Notes: generated from the sequence alone by a model not told the origin. A stretch of 62,426 bases of DNA from Pedobacter puniceum (GCF_009674685.1 NZ_WKJI01000004.1:1-62426); one strand, 5' to 3'; positions 8,934 through 18,112 are shown, counted from the stretch's first letter. Made by a program: numbers and translations.

Positions 8934-9473
8934 ATGTATCCCTACGTCTTATCAATACATATCATATTTGTTGTTAGTTGGATGGCAGGGCTTTTTTATA
9001 TCGTTAGGTTGTTTATTTACCATACAGAAGCTAATGATAGGCCTGTTGTAGAACGTGATATTTTACAAAAGCAATTCCAAGTTATGGAAGCTAAGCTTTG
9101 GAATATTATTACTACGCCAGCTATGTTATTAAGTGTTTTGGCTGGTTTAACTATGCTACATTTAAATCCGGGTTTATTACAAACCGGCTGGATGCAAGTT
9201 AAGATAGCTTTTGTTGTAGGTTTGCTTATTTATCATTTTTTATGCGGTAGAATCATCAAACAGCTAAAAAATGGCGTTTTTAAAATGACAAGTACCCAAT
9301 TAAGGTTATGGAATGAACTAGCAACTATATTTTTGGTAGCTATAGTTTTTACGGTGGTTTTAAAAAGTGCTGTAGATTGGCTCTACGGGTTAATAGGTCT
9401 AATTATTTTTAGTGCAGTCATCATGTCGGCGGTTAAGGTTTACAAGTATTACCGCCTAAAAAATAAAGTATAA
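8934..9473 (+). CDS. hemJ: Protoporphyrinogen oxidase HemJ
   Basis: Integral membrane protein of 179 residues with about four transmembrane helices. It starts with the conserved block IHIIFVVSWMAGLFYIVRLF, where the His is in the first helix, and carries the downstream conserved Lys in WMQVKIAF. This pattern is the HemJ (UPF0093) family, the oxygen-independent-type protoporphyrinogen oxidase found in bacteria lacking HemG and HemY. It ends the heme run and is followed directly by a strong bidirectional terminator. The coproporphyrinogen oxidase and ferrochelatase genes are not in the window. Confidence 0.9.
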   Translation: MYPYVLSIHIIFVVSWMAGLFYIVRLFIYHTEANDRPVVERDILQKQFQVMEAKLWNIITTPAMLLSVLAGLTMLHLNPGLLQTGWMQVKIAFVVGLLIYHFLCGRIIKQLKNGVFKMTSTQLRLWNELATIFLVAIVFTVVLKSAVDWLYGLIGLIIFSAVIMSAVKVYKYYRLKNKV

Positions 9474-9474
9474 T

Positions 9475-9509
9475 AAAAAAGCCTCTTTAATTTTTAAAGA
9501 GGCTTTTTT
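9475..9509. terminator. Bidirectional rho-independent terminator
   Basis: A perfect 16-bp stem (9475-9490 with 9494-9509) around a TTT loop has A-tract and T-tract flanks on both sides. It can end hemJ on the plus strand and the small ORF at 9511-9705 on the minus strand. Confidence 0.9.
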
Positions 9510-9510
9510 G

Positions 9511-9705
9511 TTATAACGATTTGGAGTATTTTAAAATCCTGTTTATACTTTCTTCTGATGGGTTTTTAATCAGTTTGTTTAAAGCAGGTTTTAACTGTTC
9601 ATAAAACAAATGTTCTTCTTTAGTAAGATTTTTCATAGCAGTTTCCTCCTCGTTATTTTGTTCGTGAAACAATTCAGAGTTTTGTTGTGTAAAAGTTTCT
9701 ATCAT
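9511..9705 (-). CDS. Small hypothetical protein downstream of the sigma factor
   Basis: 64 residues, acidic and glutamine-rich at the N-terminus, with a helical C-terminal half (NLTKEEHLFYEQLKPALNKL). No membrane helix or signal peptide is seen. It lies 80 bases downstream of the ECF-type sigma factor on the same strand and ends at the shared terminator. That makes it plausibly co-transcribed and possibly a small sigma-associated protein, though no anti-sigma motif (for example HxxxCxxC) is present. An internal Met at residue 24 is an alternative start. Not recognised. Confidence 0.55.
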   Translation of the reverse strand: MIETFTQQNSELFHEQNNEEETAMKNLTKEEHLFYEQLKPALNKLIKNPSEESINRILKYSKSL

Positions 9706-9785
9706 AAGCTTTAACTGTTAAAATTTGTTAAAATATAAGATAGAAACGTTTAGCTGCTGCTATTATTTTACAGATAAATAAAAAA

Positions 9786-10370
9786 TCAATTTTTTAATGA
9801 TAATTCTTTTTCTGTAATCATTTTGCGCAAATTATTTAGCGCATAACGCATTCTTCCTAAAGCTGTATTTATGCTTACTTGAGTTAAATCTGCAATTTCT
9901 TTGAAAGATAAATCGCCATAATGTCTCATAATTAACACCTCTTTTTGTTCAGATGGTAATAAATGAATCAGTTGTTTTAAGTCTTGATGGGTTTGCTCTT
10001 TTACCATTTTGTCTTCTGCACTTTCATCATAAATACCTAAAACATCAAAAATGTCAAAGCCATCGGTATTGGTAATAACTGGCGATCTTTTTTGTTTCCT
10101 AAAATAATCTATAACCAAGTTGTGGCCTATTCTTAATACCCATGGTAAAAATTTGCCTTCTTCGTTATATCTACCTTGTTTTAGGGTTTTAATAACTTTG
10201 ATAAAAGTATCTTGAAAAATATCTTCAGCTAAATATTCATCTTTTACTAATAAATAAATGGATGTATATATTCTAGATTTGTGCCTGGTAATTAATTCTG
10301 TTAGAGCAGCTTCTTTACCCTTTATGTAAAGATGTACCAGTTCTTGGTCTGATTTGGTTTGATAGCTCAT
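9786..10370 (-). CDS. ECF-type RNA polymerase sigma factor
   Basis: 194 residues. Sigma region 2 is about residues 15-85, with DIFQDTFIKVIKTLKQGRY and ILRIGHNLVIDYFRKQKR for core and -10 recognition. A linker is followed by region 4, about 130-180 (LLPSEQKEVLIMRHYGDLSFKEIADL and SINTALGRMRYALNNLR). The length and motifs are those of Bacteroidota RpoE-like factors. No adjacent anti-sigma with a transmembrane helix is seen, so it may be one of the common orphan factors of this phylum. It is divergent from uvrA. Confidence 0.92.
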   Translation of the reverse strand: MSYQTKSDQELVHLYIKGKEAALTELITRHKSRIYTSIYLLVKDEYLAEDIFQDTFIKVIKTLKQGRYNEEGKFLPWVLRIGHNLVIDYFRKQKRSPVITNTDGFDIFDVLGIYDESAEDKMVKEQTHQDLKQLIHLLPSEQKEVLIMRHYGDLSFKEIADLTQVSINTALGRMRYALNNLRKMITEKELSLKN

Positions 10371-10669
10371 AATTCCTCCTAGTTAATTCTTCCTTGTGTT
10401 AGTTCTAATTAAGTAAGAGTTTTCTCTATAAGCTAAAAATTTGAGTTGTTAAATTTATTATTACCAAATGAAATAATAATTTTATAAAAATCAAAATGTA
10501 AACATCAAGTTTTTTATAAGATATAGTATTTTAATCAATTGGAATAAAAAATGAAAAAGTTAATTAAAATCCTAATACGTTAGCTTTTATTAATTTGCTA
10601 CATCTTTGCAAGATATATTAAAAATAAGTCAAAATACTTAATAAAGTGCAAAACAATTTTTAGAAGCCC
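10371..10669. other. Divergent intergenic region between sigma factor and uvrA
   Basis: About 300 AT-rich bases without a supported gene. An imperfect inverted repeat of TTATTATT and AATAATAA type lies near 10450-10482 and could be an operator or a weak hairpin. The uvrA -7 box is at the right end. No clear -7 box for the sigma gene was found. Confidence 0.5.
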
Positions 10670-10677
10670 TACTTTTG
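10670..10677 (+). promoter_or_regulatory. Putative uvrA -7 promoter element
   Basis: TACTTTTG matches TAnnTTTG exactly. It ends 7 bases before the uvrA ATG, implying a leaderless or very short-leader transcript. No clear -33 TTG was found at the right distance. Confidence 0.4.
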
Positions 10678-10684
10678 TAAAAGG

Positions 10685-13477
10685 ATGATAGAAGATAAAA
10701 ACTCGGTAAAAAATATAATTATAAAAGGGGCAAGGGTTCATAACCTAAAAAATCTGGATGTAGCTATACCAAAAAATAAACTTGTAGTAGTTACGGGTAT
10801 GTCTGGCTCGGGGAAATCATCTTTGGCTTTTGATACACTTTATGCTGAAGGTCAAAGAAGATATGTAGAAAGTTTATCTTCTTATGCAAGGCAGTTTCTA
10901 GGTCGGATGAATAAACCTGATGTAGATTACATCAAAGGTATCGCTCCTGCAATTGCTATTGAGCAAAAAGTTATTACCTCTAACCCTAGGTCTACCGTTG
11001 GTACATCAACAGAAATTTACGATTATTTAAAGCTGCTTTTTAGTAGAATAGGAAAAACTATTTCTCCGGTTTCTGGTGCTGTTGTTAAAAAAGACTCGGT
11101 TACTGATGTTGTAAATTACATATCAGCCTTACCTGAAGAGTCTACAGTTACTATTTTATGTCCTTTACATCCGCACAATAACAGAACTTTAAAAGAAGAG
11201 TTAGCTGTATTGTTGCAGAAAGGCTTCGCCAGAGTTGTTTTTAAGGGCGAGATAAAAAAGGTTGAAGCTATTTTAGAAGATACTAGCATTAAGAACGAAT
11301 ATTTAGCCGATGAGCATGCAATCTTAATCCTGATAGATAGGGTAGTAACCAATCAAGAAGATGAAACTTTAAGTAGAATTGCAGACTCTGTACAAACTGC
11401 TTTTTTTGAAGGTAAAGGAGATTGTTTTGTTGATTATAACGATGATAGAAAGCATTTTACTGATAGGTTTGAGTTAGACGGGATAAAGTTTGAAGAGCCA
11501 AGCCCAAATTTCTTTAGTTTTAATAATCCTTATGGAGCATGCCCTAAATGCGAAGGTTATGGAAAAGTAATCGGTATTGATGAAGATTTGGTTATCCCAG
11601 ATAAATCAAAATCTATTTATGATGGTGCTATAGCTCCTTGGCGAGGTGAAAAGATGCGAGAGTGGTTAGATAAGCTCATCAAAAATGCATCTAAATTTGA
11701 TTTTCCTATTCACAGACCTGTTAGTCAGTTAACCGTTGCAGAGCGTAAATTGCTTTGGAAAGGAAATAAATACTTTGAAGGTTTAGATGAATTTTTTAAA
11801 TACTTAGAAGAACAAACTTATAAAATTCAATATCGGGTAATGCTATCACGTTATCGTGGTAAAACCAACTGCCCAGATTGTTTGGGTACACGTTTACGTC
11901 CAGATGCTGCTTATGTTAAAGTTAATGGCTTTTCTATTACAGATTTGGTTTTAATGCCTTTAGAAAAACTTCTGGAGTTTTTTAAACATATCGAATTAGA
12001 TGAGCAGCAGCAGAAAATCTCTAAAAGATTGTTATTAGAAATTACTAATAGAGTAGTTTTTTTAAACGAGGTTGGTTTAGGATATTTAACTTTAAATCGT
12101 TTATCCAACACCTTATCCGGTGGCGAGTCGCAAAGAATTAATTTAGCAACATCTCTTGGCAGTTCTTTGGTAGGCTCTGTTTATGTTTTAGATGAGCCAA
12201 GTATAGGCTTACACCCAAGGGACACTAACAGACTGATAGGTGTTTTAAAATCTTTACGAGATGTTGGTAATACCGTTTTGGTGGTAGAGCATGAGGAAGA
12301 AATTATGCAAGCCGCAGATCATATCATTGATATTGGCCCCGAAGCAGGTACACAAGGGGGAAATTTAATTTTCGAAGGCTCTTACCAACAGATTCTTAAA
12401 GATGAGAAGAGTTTAACCGGTAAATACCTGAGTGGAAGAGAAGCAATTGCTATTCCTAAAAATAGAAGAAAGCCAGTAGATTTTATAGAAATAAAAGGAG
12501 CAAGAGAAAATAATCTTCAAAATATCAATGTAAAATTTCCGCTTAATGTATTAACTGCTGTTACAGGAGTATCGGGTTCGGGTAAAACATCTTTGGTAAA
12601 AAGAGTTTTATTTCCTGCTTTACAAAAAGTTTTAGGTAATTATTCTGGTGAGCAAACCGGTTTGTATGATGGTATAGATGGGGCTTATGATTTATTAAAT
12701 CAGGTTGAGTTGGTAGATCAAAATCCAATAGGGCGTTCGTCTCGTTCAAATCCTGTTACTTATGTTAAGGCTTGGGATGAGATAAGAGCTTTATACGCAG
12801 CACAACCTGCGGCTAAAGCAGCCGGATTAAAACCAGCGGCCTTCTCTTTTAACGTTGAGGGCGGTAGGTGTGATGTTTGCCAAGGCGAAGGCGAGGTGAA
12901 AATAGAGATGCAATTTATGGCAGATATATTCTTGCCATGTGAAGCTTGCGGAGGAAAACGTTTTAAACAACACGTTTTAGATGTTACTTATAAAGATAAA
13001 ACGGTATCAGAGGTTTTAGACTTGACCATTGATGAAGCTTTGGTATTCTTTGAATCTGAGCAAAAAATCATCAATAAAATAAAACCTTTGGCAGATGTTG
13101 GTTTGGGTTATGTACACTTAGGACAATCATCAAATACGCTATCTGGAGGCGAGGCACAAAGGATAAAATTGGCATCTTTTCTTATAAAAGGTAATAATAG
13201 TCACAAAAATTTATTCATTTTTGACGAGCCAACCACAGGTTTGCATTTTCATGATATTAAAAAATTGCTAAAATCTTTTGAAGCATTAATAGAGCAAGGC
13301 AATACTATTATTGTGATAGAGCATAATATGGATGTTATAAAATGTGCAGATTGGATAATAGATATTGGCCCAGAAGGTGGCGATAAAGGTGGTAACCTAG
13401 TTTTTGAAGGCACACCAGAACAGCTCATCAAAGAACAAAAATCATATACTGGGGAATATTTGAGAGAGAGGTTTTAG
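10685..13477 (+). CDS. uvrA: Excinuclease ABC subunit A
   Basis: DNA damage-recognition ATPase of nucleotide excision repair. Of its 930 residues, the first ABC half has Walker [21 protein letters not shown] and signature LSGGESQR. The second half has [10 protein letters not shown] and LSGGEAQR. Zinc-binding CxxC pairs are visible (CPKC, CPDC, CDVC, CEAC). The length is close to the usual ~940 of class I UvrA. The ATG at 10685 precedes the conserved [12 protein letters not shown]. It is monocistronic by spacing, and a repeat-rich 120-base gap follows. Confidence 0.97.
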   Translation: MIEDKNSVKNIIIKGARVHNLKNLDVAIPKNKLVVVTGMSGSGKSSLAFDTLYAEGQRRYVESLSSYARQFLGRMNKPDVDYIKGIAPAIAIEQKVITSNPRSTVGTSTEIYDYLKLLFSRIGKTISPVSGAVVKKDSVTDVVNYISALPEESTVTILCPLHPHNNRTLKEELAVLLQKGFARVVFKGEIKKVEAILEDTSIKNEYLADEHAILILIDRVVTNQEDETLSRIADSVQTAFFEGKGDCFVDYNDDRKHFTDRFELDGIKFEEPSPNFFSFNNPYGACPKCEGYGKVIGIDEDLVIPDKSKSIYDGAIAPWRGEKMREWLDKLIKNASKFDFPIHRPVSQLTVAERKLLWKGNKYFEGLDEFFKYLEEQTYKIQYRVMLSRYRGKTNCPDCLGTRLRPDAAYVKVNGFSITDLVLMPLEKLLEFFKHIELDEQQQKISKRLLLEITNRVVFLNEVGLGYLTLNRLSNTLSGGESQRINLATSLGSSLVGSVYVLDEPSIGLHPRDTNRLIGVLKSLRDVGNTVLVVEHEEEIMQAADHIIDIGPEAGTQGGNLIFEGSYQQILKDEKSLTGKYLSGREAIAIPKNRRKPVDFIEIKGARENNLQNINVKFPLNVLTAVTGVSGSGKTSLVKRVLFPALQKVLGNYSGEQTGLYDGIDGAYDLLNQVELVDQNPIGRSSRSNPVTYVKAWDEIRALYAAQPAAKAAGLKPAAFSFNVEGGRCDVCQGEGEVKIEMQFMADIFLPCEACGGKRFKQHVLDVTYKDKTVSEVLDLTIDEALVFFESEQKIINKIKPLADVGLGYVHLGQSSNTLSGGEAQRIKLASFLIKGNNSHKNLFIFDEPTTGLHFHDIKKLLKSFEALIEQGNTIIVIEHNMDVIKCADWIIDIGPEGGDKGGNLVFEGTPEQLIKEQKSYTGEYLRERF

Positions 13478-13489
13478 ATGAAGACAGAG

Positions 13490-13592
13490 GTTTGATGACC
13501 GAAGTCCGAAGTTTGGAAGGCTAACTAAAACTGGCAATGGTCAACTGACAACGAGAAACTGATAACTGTCAACTAAAAACTGACAACTGAAT
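13490..13592. repeat. Intergenic repeat-word cluster (two word families)
   Basis: The gap between uvrA and metZ holds GACCGAAGTCCGAAG (13497-13511), followed by degenerate tandem copies of an AACTGACAACT-like word (13528-13591). The first word closely resembles one inside leuS at 30822-30836 (13 of 15 positions). The text is repetitive and unlike promoter or coding DNA. Confidence 0.75.
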
Positions 13593-13596
13593 AAAG

Positions 13597-14766
13597 ATGA
13601 AAGAAGAATCAAAATTAATAAGAACACAAACAACAAGATCACAAAATAGAGAACACTCTGTGCCTTTATACCTAACATCAAGTTTTATATTTGATGATGC
13701 TGAGCAAGGTAGAGCTATTTTTGCTGATGAAATACAAGGTAATATTTACTCAAGATACTCTAATCCAAATACAACGGAGTTTATTGAAAAAGTATGTGCT
13801 TTAGAAGGAGCAGAGGCAGGTTTGGCTTTTTCTTCTGGTATGGCGGCTGTATTTGCATCATTTGCAGGCTTATTAAAAAGTGGCGATCATGTAGTGGCTT
13901 TCCGTTCTATTTTTGGTTCTACCCATCAGCTTTTAACAACTTTGTTTCCTAGATGGGGCATTACCTCAACTTATGTTGATGCTGCAAATCCAGAAGGCTT
14001 AGAGGCAGCCATACAAGAAAATACCAAGATGATTTTCTTAGAAACGCCATCAAACCCAGGTCTTGAGCTGGTTGATTTAGAGTGGCTTTGTAAAATCAAA
14101 GAAAAGTATCCAAACATTATTATCAATGTAGATAATTGCTTTGCAACTCCATATCTACAAAAACCTATCGCTTACGGCGTTGATATTGTGAGTCACTCGG
14201 CCACAAAATATATGGACGGACAAGGACGTGTTTTAGGTGGTATTGTTGCCGGAAGAGCAGATTTAATTAAAGAGATGATGTTCTTCATTAGGCATACAGG
14301 CCCGGCTATGTCTGCATTTAACGCTTGGCTATTATCTAAAAGCTTAGAGACTTTACCTGTAAGAATGGATAGGCATTGTAGCAATGCTTTGAAAGTAGCA
14401 GAAGCTTTAGAGGCTAGTACAGAAGTTGAAGTAGTTAGATATCCGCATTTACCATCACACCCACAGTATGATTTGGCAAAAAGACAAATGAAACAAGGCG
14501 GTGGAATTGTAACTTTTGTTATAAAAGGTGGTTTTGAAAGAGCTAAGCGTTTCTTAGATGCTTTAGAAATGGTTTTAATTTCTTCAAATTTAGGGGATTC
14601 AAGAACCATCGCAACACATCCGGCATCTACTACACATTCTAAATTATCAGAAGAAGAGCGTAAGCAGATTGGTATTTTTCCAGGTAGTATCAGAATTTCT
14701 GTAGGTTTAGAAAATATTGATGATATTGTGGAGGATATTTCTAGAGCTTTAGAGGTTAGTAAGTAA
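13597..14766 (+). CDS. metZ: O-succinylhomoserine sulfhydrylase (MetZ-type PLP enzyme)
   Basis: Cys/Met-metabolism PLP enzyme of 389 residues. The PLP lysine lies in SHSATKYMDGQGRVLGG. The DGQGR variant after the lysine is typical of MetZ rather than of cystathionine gamma-synthase or lyase (GHSD type). Other blocks are NIYSRYSNPNT, ALEGAEAGLAFSSGMAA and the C-terminal LGDSRTIATHPASTTHSKL. It would join sulfide to an activated homoserine to make homocysteine, using the sulfide produced by the downstream sulfite reductase genes. Cystathionine gamma-synthase activity is the alternative. Confidence 0.88.
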   Translation: MKEESKLIRTQTTRSQNREHSVPLYLTSSFIFDDAEQGRAIFADEIQGNIYSRYSNPNTTEFIEKVCALEGAEAGLAFSSGMAAVFASFAGLLKSGDHVVAFRSIFGSTHQLLTTLFPRWGITSTYVDAANPEGLEAAIQENTKMIFLETPSNPGLELVDLEWLCKIKEKYPNIIINVDNCFATPYLQKPIAYGVDIVSHSATKYMDGQGRVLGGIVAGRADLIKEMMFFIRHTGPAMSAFNAWLLSKSLETLPVRMDRHCSNALKVAEALEASTEVEVVRYPHLPSHPQYDLAKRQMKQGGGIVTFVIKGGFERAKRFLDALEMVLISSNLGDSRTIATHPASTTHSKLSEEERKQIGIFPGSIRISVGLENIDDIVEDISRALEVSK

Positions 14767-14879
14767 GTTTATTAGTAGAGATAGTTCAATAGTGAATAGT
14801 TAGATTCAAGTTTATTTGAGTAATATGAGATGATAAGTTTTGTTTAATGATTTTTAGAAAATTTTATCTTAAGATAAGC

Positions 14880-14936
14880 AAGTCTCAATACACATTTCTC
14901 AATACTCAAATCTAAAATCAATACTCATATCAAAAA
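14880..14936. repeat. Low-complexity AATACTCA / AAATC word cluster before the OsmC gene
   Basis: Repeated words of the form TCAATAC(A/T)CA and TCAAATCTAAAATC fill the 60 bases before the OsmC gene. This looks like a degenerate tandem accumulation rather than a regulatory site. Confidence 0.55.
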
Positions 14937-14938
14937 AA

Positions 14939-15355
14939 ATGAAAGTAGAATTAAATAGAGTTAACGATGCAGTACATTTTGAAGCTGCAAGTAGTTTTAG
15001 TGATATTAAAGTACATATAGACGGTTCTCCGGAAATTGGTGGTGAAGGTTTAGGCGCAAGACCTATGGAGCTAGTTTTAATGGCGTTAGCGTCTTGCAGT
15101 TCTTTAGATCTAATATCAATACTAAAAAAACAAAGACAAGTTATAGAAGATTTAAAAGTGGTAGTAGAAGCCCAAAGAAAAGATGCTATACCAGCAGTTT
15201 TCACTTCTATACATATGATTTTTAAATTTAAAGGTAACTTAGATTTGCAAAAGGTAGAAAAGGCAGCAGAATTGGCTGTGAAAAAATACTGCTCTGTACA
15301 TGATATGCTTGCAGCTGGTGGTGTTGATATTACCTATGCTATAGAAATAAATTAA
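14939..15355 (+). CDS. OsmC/Ohr-family protein
   Basis: 138 residues. The two conserved OsmC cysteines are visible: one in LMALASCSSLDLISIL (start of the central helix) and one in KKYCSVHDMLAAG. The fold family reduces organic hydroperoxides through this Cys pair. The sequence looks closer to the YhfA/OsmC-like group than to Ohr, for which peroxidase activity is less established. It lies one base before an Rrf2 regulator and within the sulfur cluster, suggesting a thiol-related role. Confidence 0.88.
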   Translation: MKVELNRVNDAVHFEAASSFSDIKVHIDGSPEIGGEGLGARPMELVLMALASCSSLDLISILKKQRQVIEDLKVVVEAQRKDAIPAVFTSIHMIFKFKGNLDLQKVEKAAELAVKKYCSVHDMLAAGGVDITYAIEIN

Positions 15356-15356
15356 A

Positions 15357-15788
15357 ATGTTATCCAAGAAAACCAAATACGCTATTAGAGCACTTATTGC
15401 TTTAGGAGAACGCTACCAGAAAGAATCTGTTAATATTTCTTTTATTGCAGAAACAGAGAAAATTCCTAAGAAATTTCTCGAACAAATTTTGCTAGAGTTG
15501 CGTAACGCTGGATTTTTATACAGTAAAAAAGGTGCTGGCGGTGGTTATTCTTTATTAAAAGATCCTCAAGAGATAAATCTTGTGCAAGTAATGCGCTTGA
15601 CAGGGGGGCCAATAGCTCAATTACCTTGCGTAAGCTTAAATTTTTATCAACGTTGCGATGAGTGTAAAGAGGAAAGCACTTGCGGTATCAGAGATACTTT
15701 TAAAGATGTAAGAGACGCAACTTTAAAAATTTTATCTGAGACTACCATCGCAGATTTAATTGCTAAGGAGAAAAGATTAGCTGGCTAA
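15357..15788 (+). CDS. Rrf2-family transcriptional regulator
   Basis: 143 residues. The winged helix-turn-helix starts MLSKKTKYAIRALIALGE, and the GAGGGYSL wing turn is characteristic of Rrf2. A cysteine cluster near residues 93-112 (PCVSLN...RCDECKEESTCGI) has four Cys and could hold an Fe-S cluster as in IscR, or sense thiols. Its place directly upstream of sulfite reductase suggests a CysR-like role in sulfur assimilation (inference). It starts one base after the OsmC gene, so the two are probably co-transcribed. Confidence 0.88.
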   Translation: MLSKKTKYAIRALIALGERYQKESVNISFIAETEKIPKKFLEQILLELRNAGFLYSKKGAGGGYSLLKDPQEINLVQVMRLTGGPIAQLPCVSLNFYQRCDECKEESTCGIRDTFKDVRDATLKILSETTIADLIAKEKRLAG

Positions 15789-15833
15789 GCTAATTTTTTT
15801 CAAAAAATGTCTACTAATTCTGTATACTTTATA

Positions 15834-15841
15834 TATATTTG
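15834..15841 (+). promoter_or_regulatory. Putative sulfite reductase -7 promoter element
   Basis: TATATTTG fits TAnnTTTG. It lies ~165 bases upstream of the sulfite reductase ATG, leaving room for a structured leader. No good -33 TTG is seen, which may mean activator dependence. Confidence 0.5.
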
Positions 15842-15887
15842 CAGGAGTCAAAATTAGTTTGATGATTTACAGTTGAATTTTGCCTGC
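15841..15887. promoter_or_regulatory. Long inverted repeat over the transcription start region
   Basis: GCAGG-3 nt-CAAAATT at 15841-15855 is complementary to AATTTTG-CCTGC at 15876-15887: 12 bp with a 3-base bulge and a 20-base loop. It overlaps the last base of the -7 box and the likely start site. It may be an operator for the adjacent Rrf2 protein or another regulator, or the first hairpin of the leader RNA if the start lies further upstream. Confidence 0.5.
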
Positions 15888-15900
15888 AAAAAATAAATAG

Positions 15901-15993
15901 TTGAGGTGGGTACAGGAGAGCAAGCACATCAAAATATTATTTCTAGTGTGTTAATTGAAAACCTCTTCTGATTTGTTTCAGGGAGGTTTTTTT
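15901..15993 (+). promoter_or_regulatory. Candidate attenuator/riboswitch leader of the sulfite reductase operon
   Basis: A terminator hairpin (15958-15990, arms AAAACCTC and GAGGTTTT with inner CTGA/TCAG) is followed by seven T (15987-15993). It sits only 14 bases before the ATG of the sulfite reductase gene. CAGGAGAG at 15913-15920 can pair over 8 bp, with one G-U, with CTCTTCTG at 15963-15970, which would break the terminator. A small CACAT/GTGTG hairpin (15925-15950) fits inside that alternative loop. The mutually exclusive pairing is the standard layout of transcription attenuation. I do not recognise a known riboswitch class, and the ligand is unknown. Confidence 0.6.
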
Positions 15994-16006
15994 ATATAAA
16001 AATATT

Positions 16007-18112
16007 ATGCAAAGCTTTAGAACAGAACTTGAAAATCCTTTAGTAGAAAAAGAAATTATAGATCTTGAACAAAAGATTAGAGCTTTTCGTGAAGGAAAAA
16101 TTCATGATGAAAAATTTAGAAGTCTTAGGTTGGCAAGAGGCGTTTACGGCCAAAGACAGCCTGGCGTTCAAATGGTTCGTATTAAATTGCCTTTTGGTAA
16201 AGTTACTTTTAAGCAAATTTTAAAAATTGCAGATATTTCTGATGAGTATGCATCAAAAAATCTGCATTTTACTACCCGTCAAGATATTCAAATTCATTAT
16301 GTAAGTTTAGATAGAACGCCAGAATTATGGGCAAAACTTGCAGAAGATGATATTACTTTAAGAGAAGCTTGCGGTAACACGGTAAGGAATGTTACAGCAT
16401 CGCCAACTTCAGGAATAGATCCTAAAGAACCATTTGATGTTTCTCCTTATGCACAGGCATATTTTGAGTATTTTTTAAGAAATCCTATCTGCCAAGAAAT
16501 GGGTAGAAAAATTAAGATTTCTTTTTCTTCAAGTGATGATGATACTGCTTTTTCTTTTATTCACGATTTAGGTTTTATCCCTAAAGTAAAAATAGAGAAC
16601 GGCCAAGAAGTAAGAGGTTTTAAAGTTTTATTAGGTGGTGGTTTGGGTGCACAACCTTCTCTAGCTCATGTAGTAAGCGAGTTTATGCATGAAGACGATA
16701 TTATTCCTTTTGGGGAAGCGGTACTTCGTGTTTTTGACAGACATGGCGAGCGTAATAATAGAAATAAAGCTCGTATGAAGTTCCTAGTTAATAAAATCGG
16801 TATAGACGAGGTTTTAAAATTAGTTGAAGAAGAAAAAACCGCTATAAAAGTTAAAACTTTTAAAATTAATAGAGATACCGTTAAAGCTCCGGTTTTACCA
16901 TTAAAAGTTACTGAGCAAGTAACCGTTATAGATGAAGTAGAATACCAAAAATGGTTGGCTACTAATACCTTCGAGCAAAAGCAAAAAGGCTTTTTTGGGG
17001 CTTATATCAAAGTAAGTACCGGTGATATGCCTACTGCGCAAGCAAGGTTATTGATTGATGGTATCAAGAATTTAGTTGCTGATGAGATTAGAATTACCAT
17101 TAACCAAGGTTTACTTTTAAAATATGTGCCAGCAGAAAATTTACCTGCTTTATATAATGTTTTAAAATCATTAAATCTGGTTGCATTAGGTTTTGATAGC
17201 GTTTCCGATGTAACTACCTGCCCAGGTACAGATACTTGTAATTTGGGTATTTCTAATAGTACCGAGTTAAGCCGTATTCTAGAATCAGTAATTTATGAAG
17301 AATATCCAGATTTGATTTACGATAGAGATATCAAAATTAAAATTAGTGGATGTATGAATAGCTGCGGTCAGCATGGTTTAGCACATATTGGTTTCCACGG
17401 AAGTTCTTTAAAAGCCAATGGTAAAGTTTTACCAGCGGTACAAGTACTTTTAGGTGGTGGTATTGTTGGCGATGGTTTAGGCAGAGCAGCAGATAAGGTT
17501 TTAAAAGTTCCATCTAAAAGAGCGCCACAGGTTTTAAGAAATGTATTGGATGATTTCCATACAAATGCATCAGAAAATCAAACATTTCATGCTTATTACG
17601 ATGAAAAAGGTAAAGATTATTTCTACCAATTATTAAAACCGTTGGCAGATAGTACTTTATTTACAGATAGTGATTTTGTTGATTGGGGGCATGAAGAAAC
17701 TTTCCAAACAGCTATCGGTGTGGGAGAATGTGCCGGGGTTGTGATAGACTTAGTAGCTACTTTAATATTTGAAGCTGAAGAGAAATTTAGCTGGGCAGTA
17801 GAAGCTTTTGAAAAACAAGCTTGGTCTGATGCTATTTACTATTCTTATAGCGTATTTGTTAGCGGTGCTAAAGCATTATTGTTAGATTTGGGAGTGAATA
17901 GCAGTACACAATCTGGTATCATTAAAGAATTTACAGAGCGTTTTGAAGGTCAGTTTGTAGATGGGTCTTTTAGTGATTTAGTTTTGCAAATCAATAAAAA
18001 TGAGCCTACAGCAGATTTCGCAGAGTCTTACCTTGCACAAGCTAATGATTTTCTTGAGAAGGTTAAAAGTTACAGAAATCAGCCAGAGTTAGAGAAATCT
18101 GCAAACGCATAA
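16007..18112 (+). CDS. Siroheme-dependent sulfite (nitrite/sulfite) reductase with C-terminal HEPN-like extension
   Basis: 701 residues. Residues 1 to ~555 form the duplicated nitrite/sulfite reductase fold that reduces sulfite to sulfide using siroheme and a 4Fe-4S cluster. The four ligand cysteines are Cys405 and Cys411 (TCPGTDTCNLG) and Cys449 and Cys453 (SGCMNSCGQ). The N-terminal half carries the LHFTTRQDIQIHYV substrate-site block. Residues ~565-690 form an added helical domain (SWAVEAFEKQAWSDAIYYSY...) resembling HEPN domains, absent from standard CysI. The context (Met8-like protein, cysH, cysD, cysN) supports sulfite as substrate. It lies behind an attenuator-like leader. Confidence 0.9.
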   Translation: MQSFRTELENPLVEKEIIDLEQKIRAFREGKIHDEKFRSLRLARGVYGQRQPGVQMVRIKLPFGKVTFKQILKIADISDEYASKNLHFTTRQDIQIHYVSLDRTPELWAKLAEDDITLREACGNTVRNVTASPTSGIDPKEPFDVSPYAQAYFEYFLRNPICQEMGRKIKISFSSSDDDTAFSFIHDLGFIPKVKIENGQEVRGFKVLLGGGLGAQPSLAHVVSEFMHEDDIIPFGEAVLRVFDRHGERNNRNKARMKFLVNKIGIDEVLKLVEEEKTAIKVKTFKINRDTVKAPVLPLKVTEQVTVIDEVEYQKWLATNTFEQKQKGFFGAYIKVSTGDMPTAQARLLIDGIKNLVADEIRITINQGLLLKYVPAENLPALYNVLKSLNLVALGFDSVSDVTTCPGTDTCNLGISNSTELSRILESVIYEEYPDLIYDRDIKIKISGCMNSCGQHGLAHIGFHGSSLKANGKVLPAVQVLLGGGIVGDGLGRAADKVLKVPSKRAPQVLRNVLDDFHTNASENQTFHAYYDEKGKDYFYQLLKPLADSTLFTDSDFVDWGHEETFQTAIGVGECAGVVIDLVATLIFEAEEKFSWAVEAFEKQAWSDAIYYSYSVFVSGAKALLLDLGVNSSTQSGIIKEFTERFEGQFVDGSFSDLVLQINKNEPTADFAESYLAQANDFLEKVKSYRNQPELEKSANA

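Noticed and set aside
14193-14609. 138-codon minus-strand ORF opposite metZ
   Set aside because: It is fully inside metZ, with no promoter or family match; antisense shadow.
15901-15993. Known SAM-I (S-box) riboswitch before sulfite reductase
   Set aside because: The conserved S-box core and its P1-P4 layout are missing; only the terminator/antiterminator part is clear.
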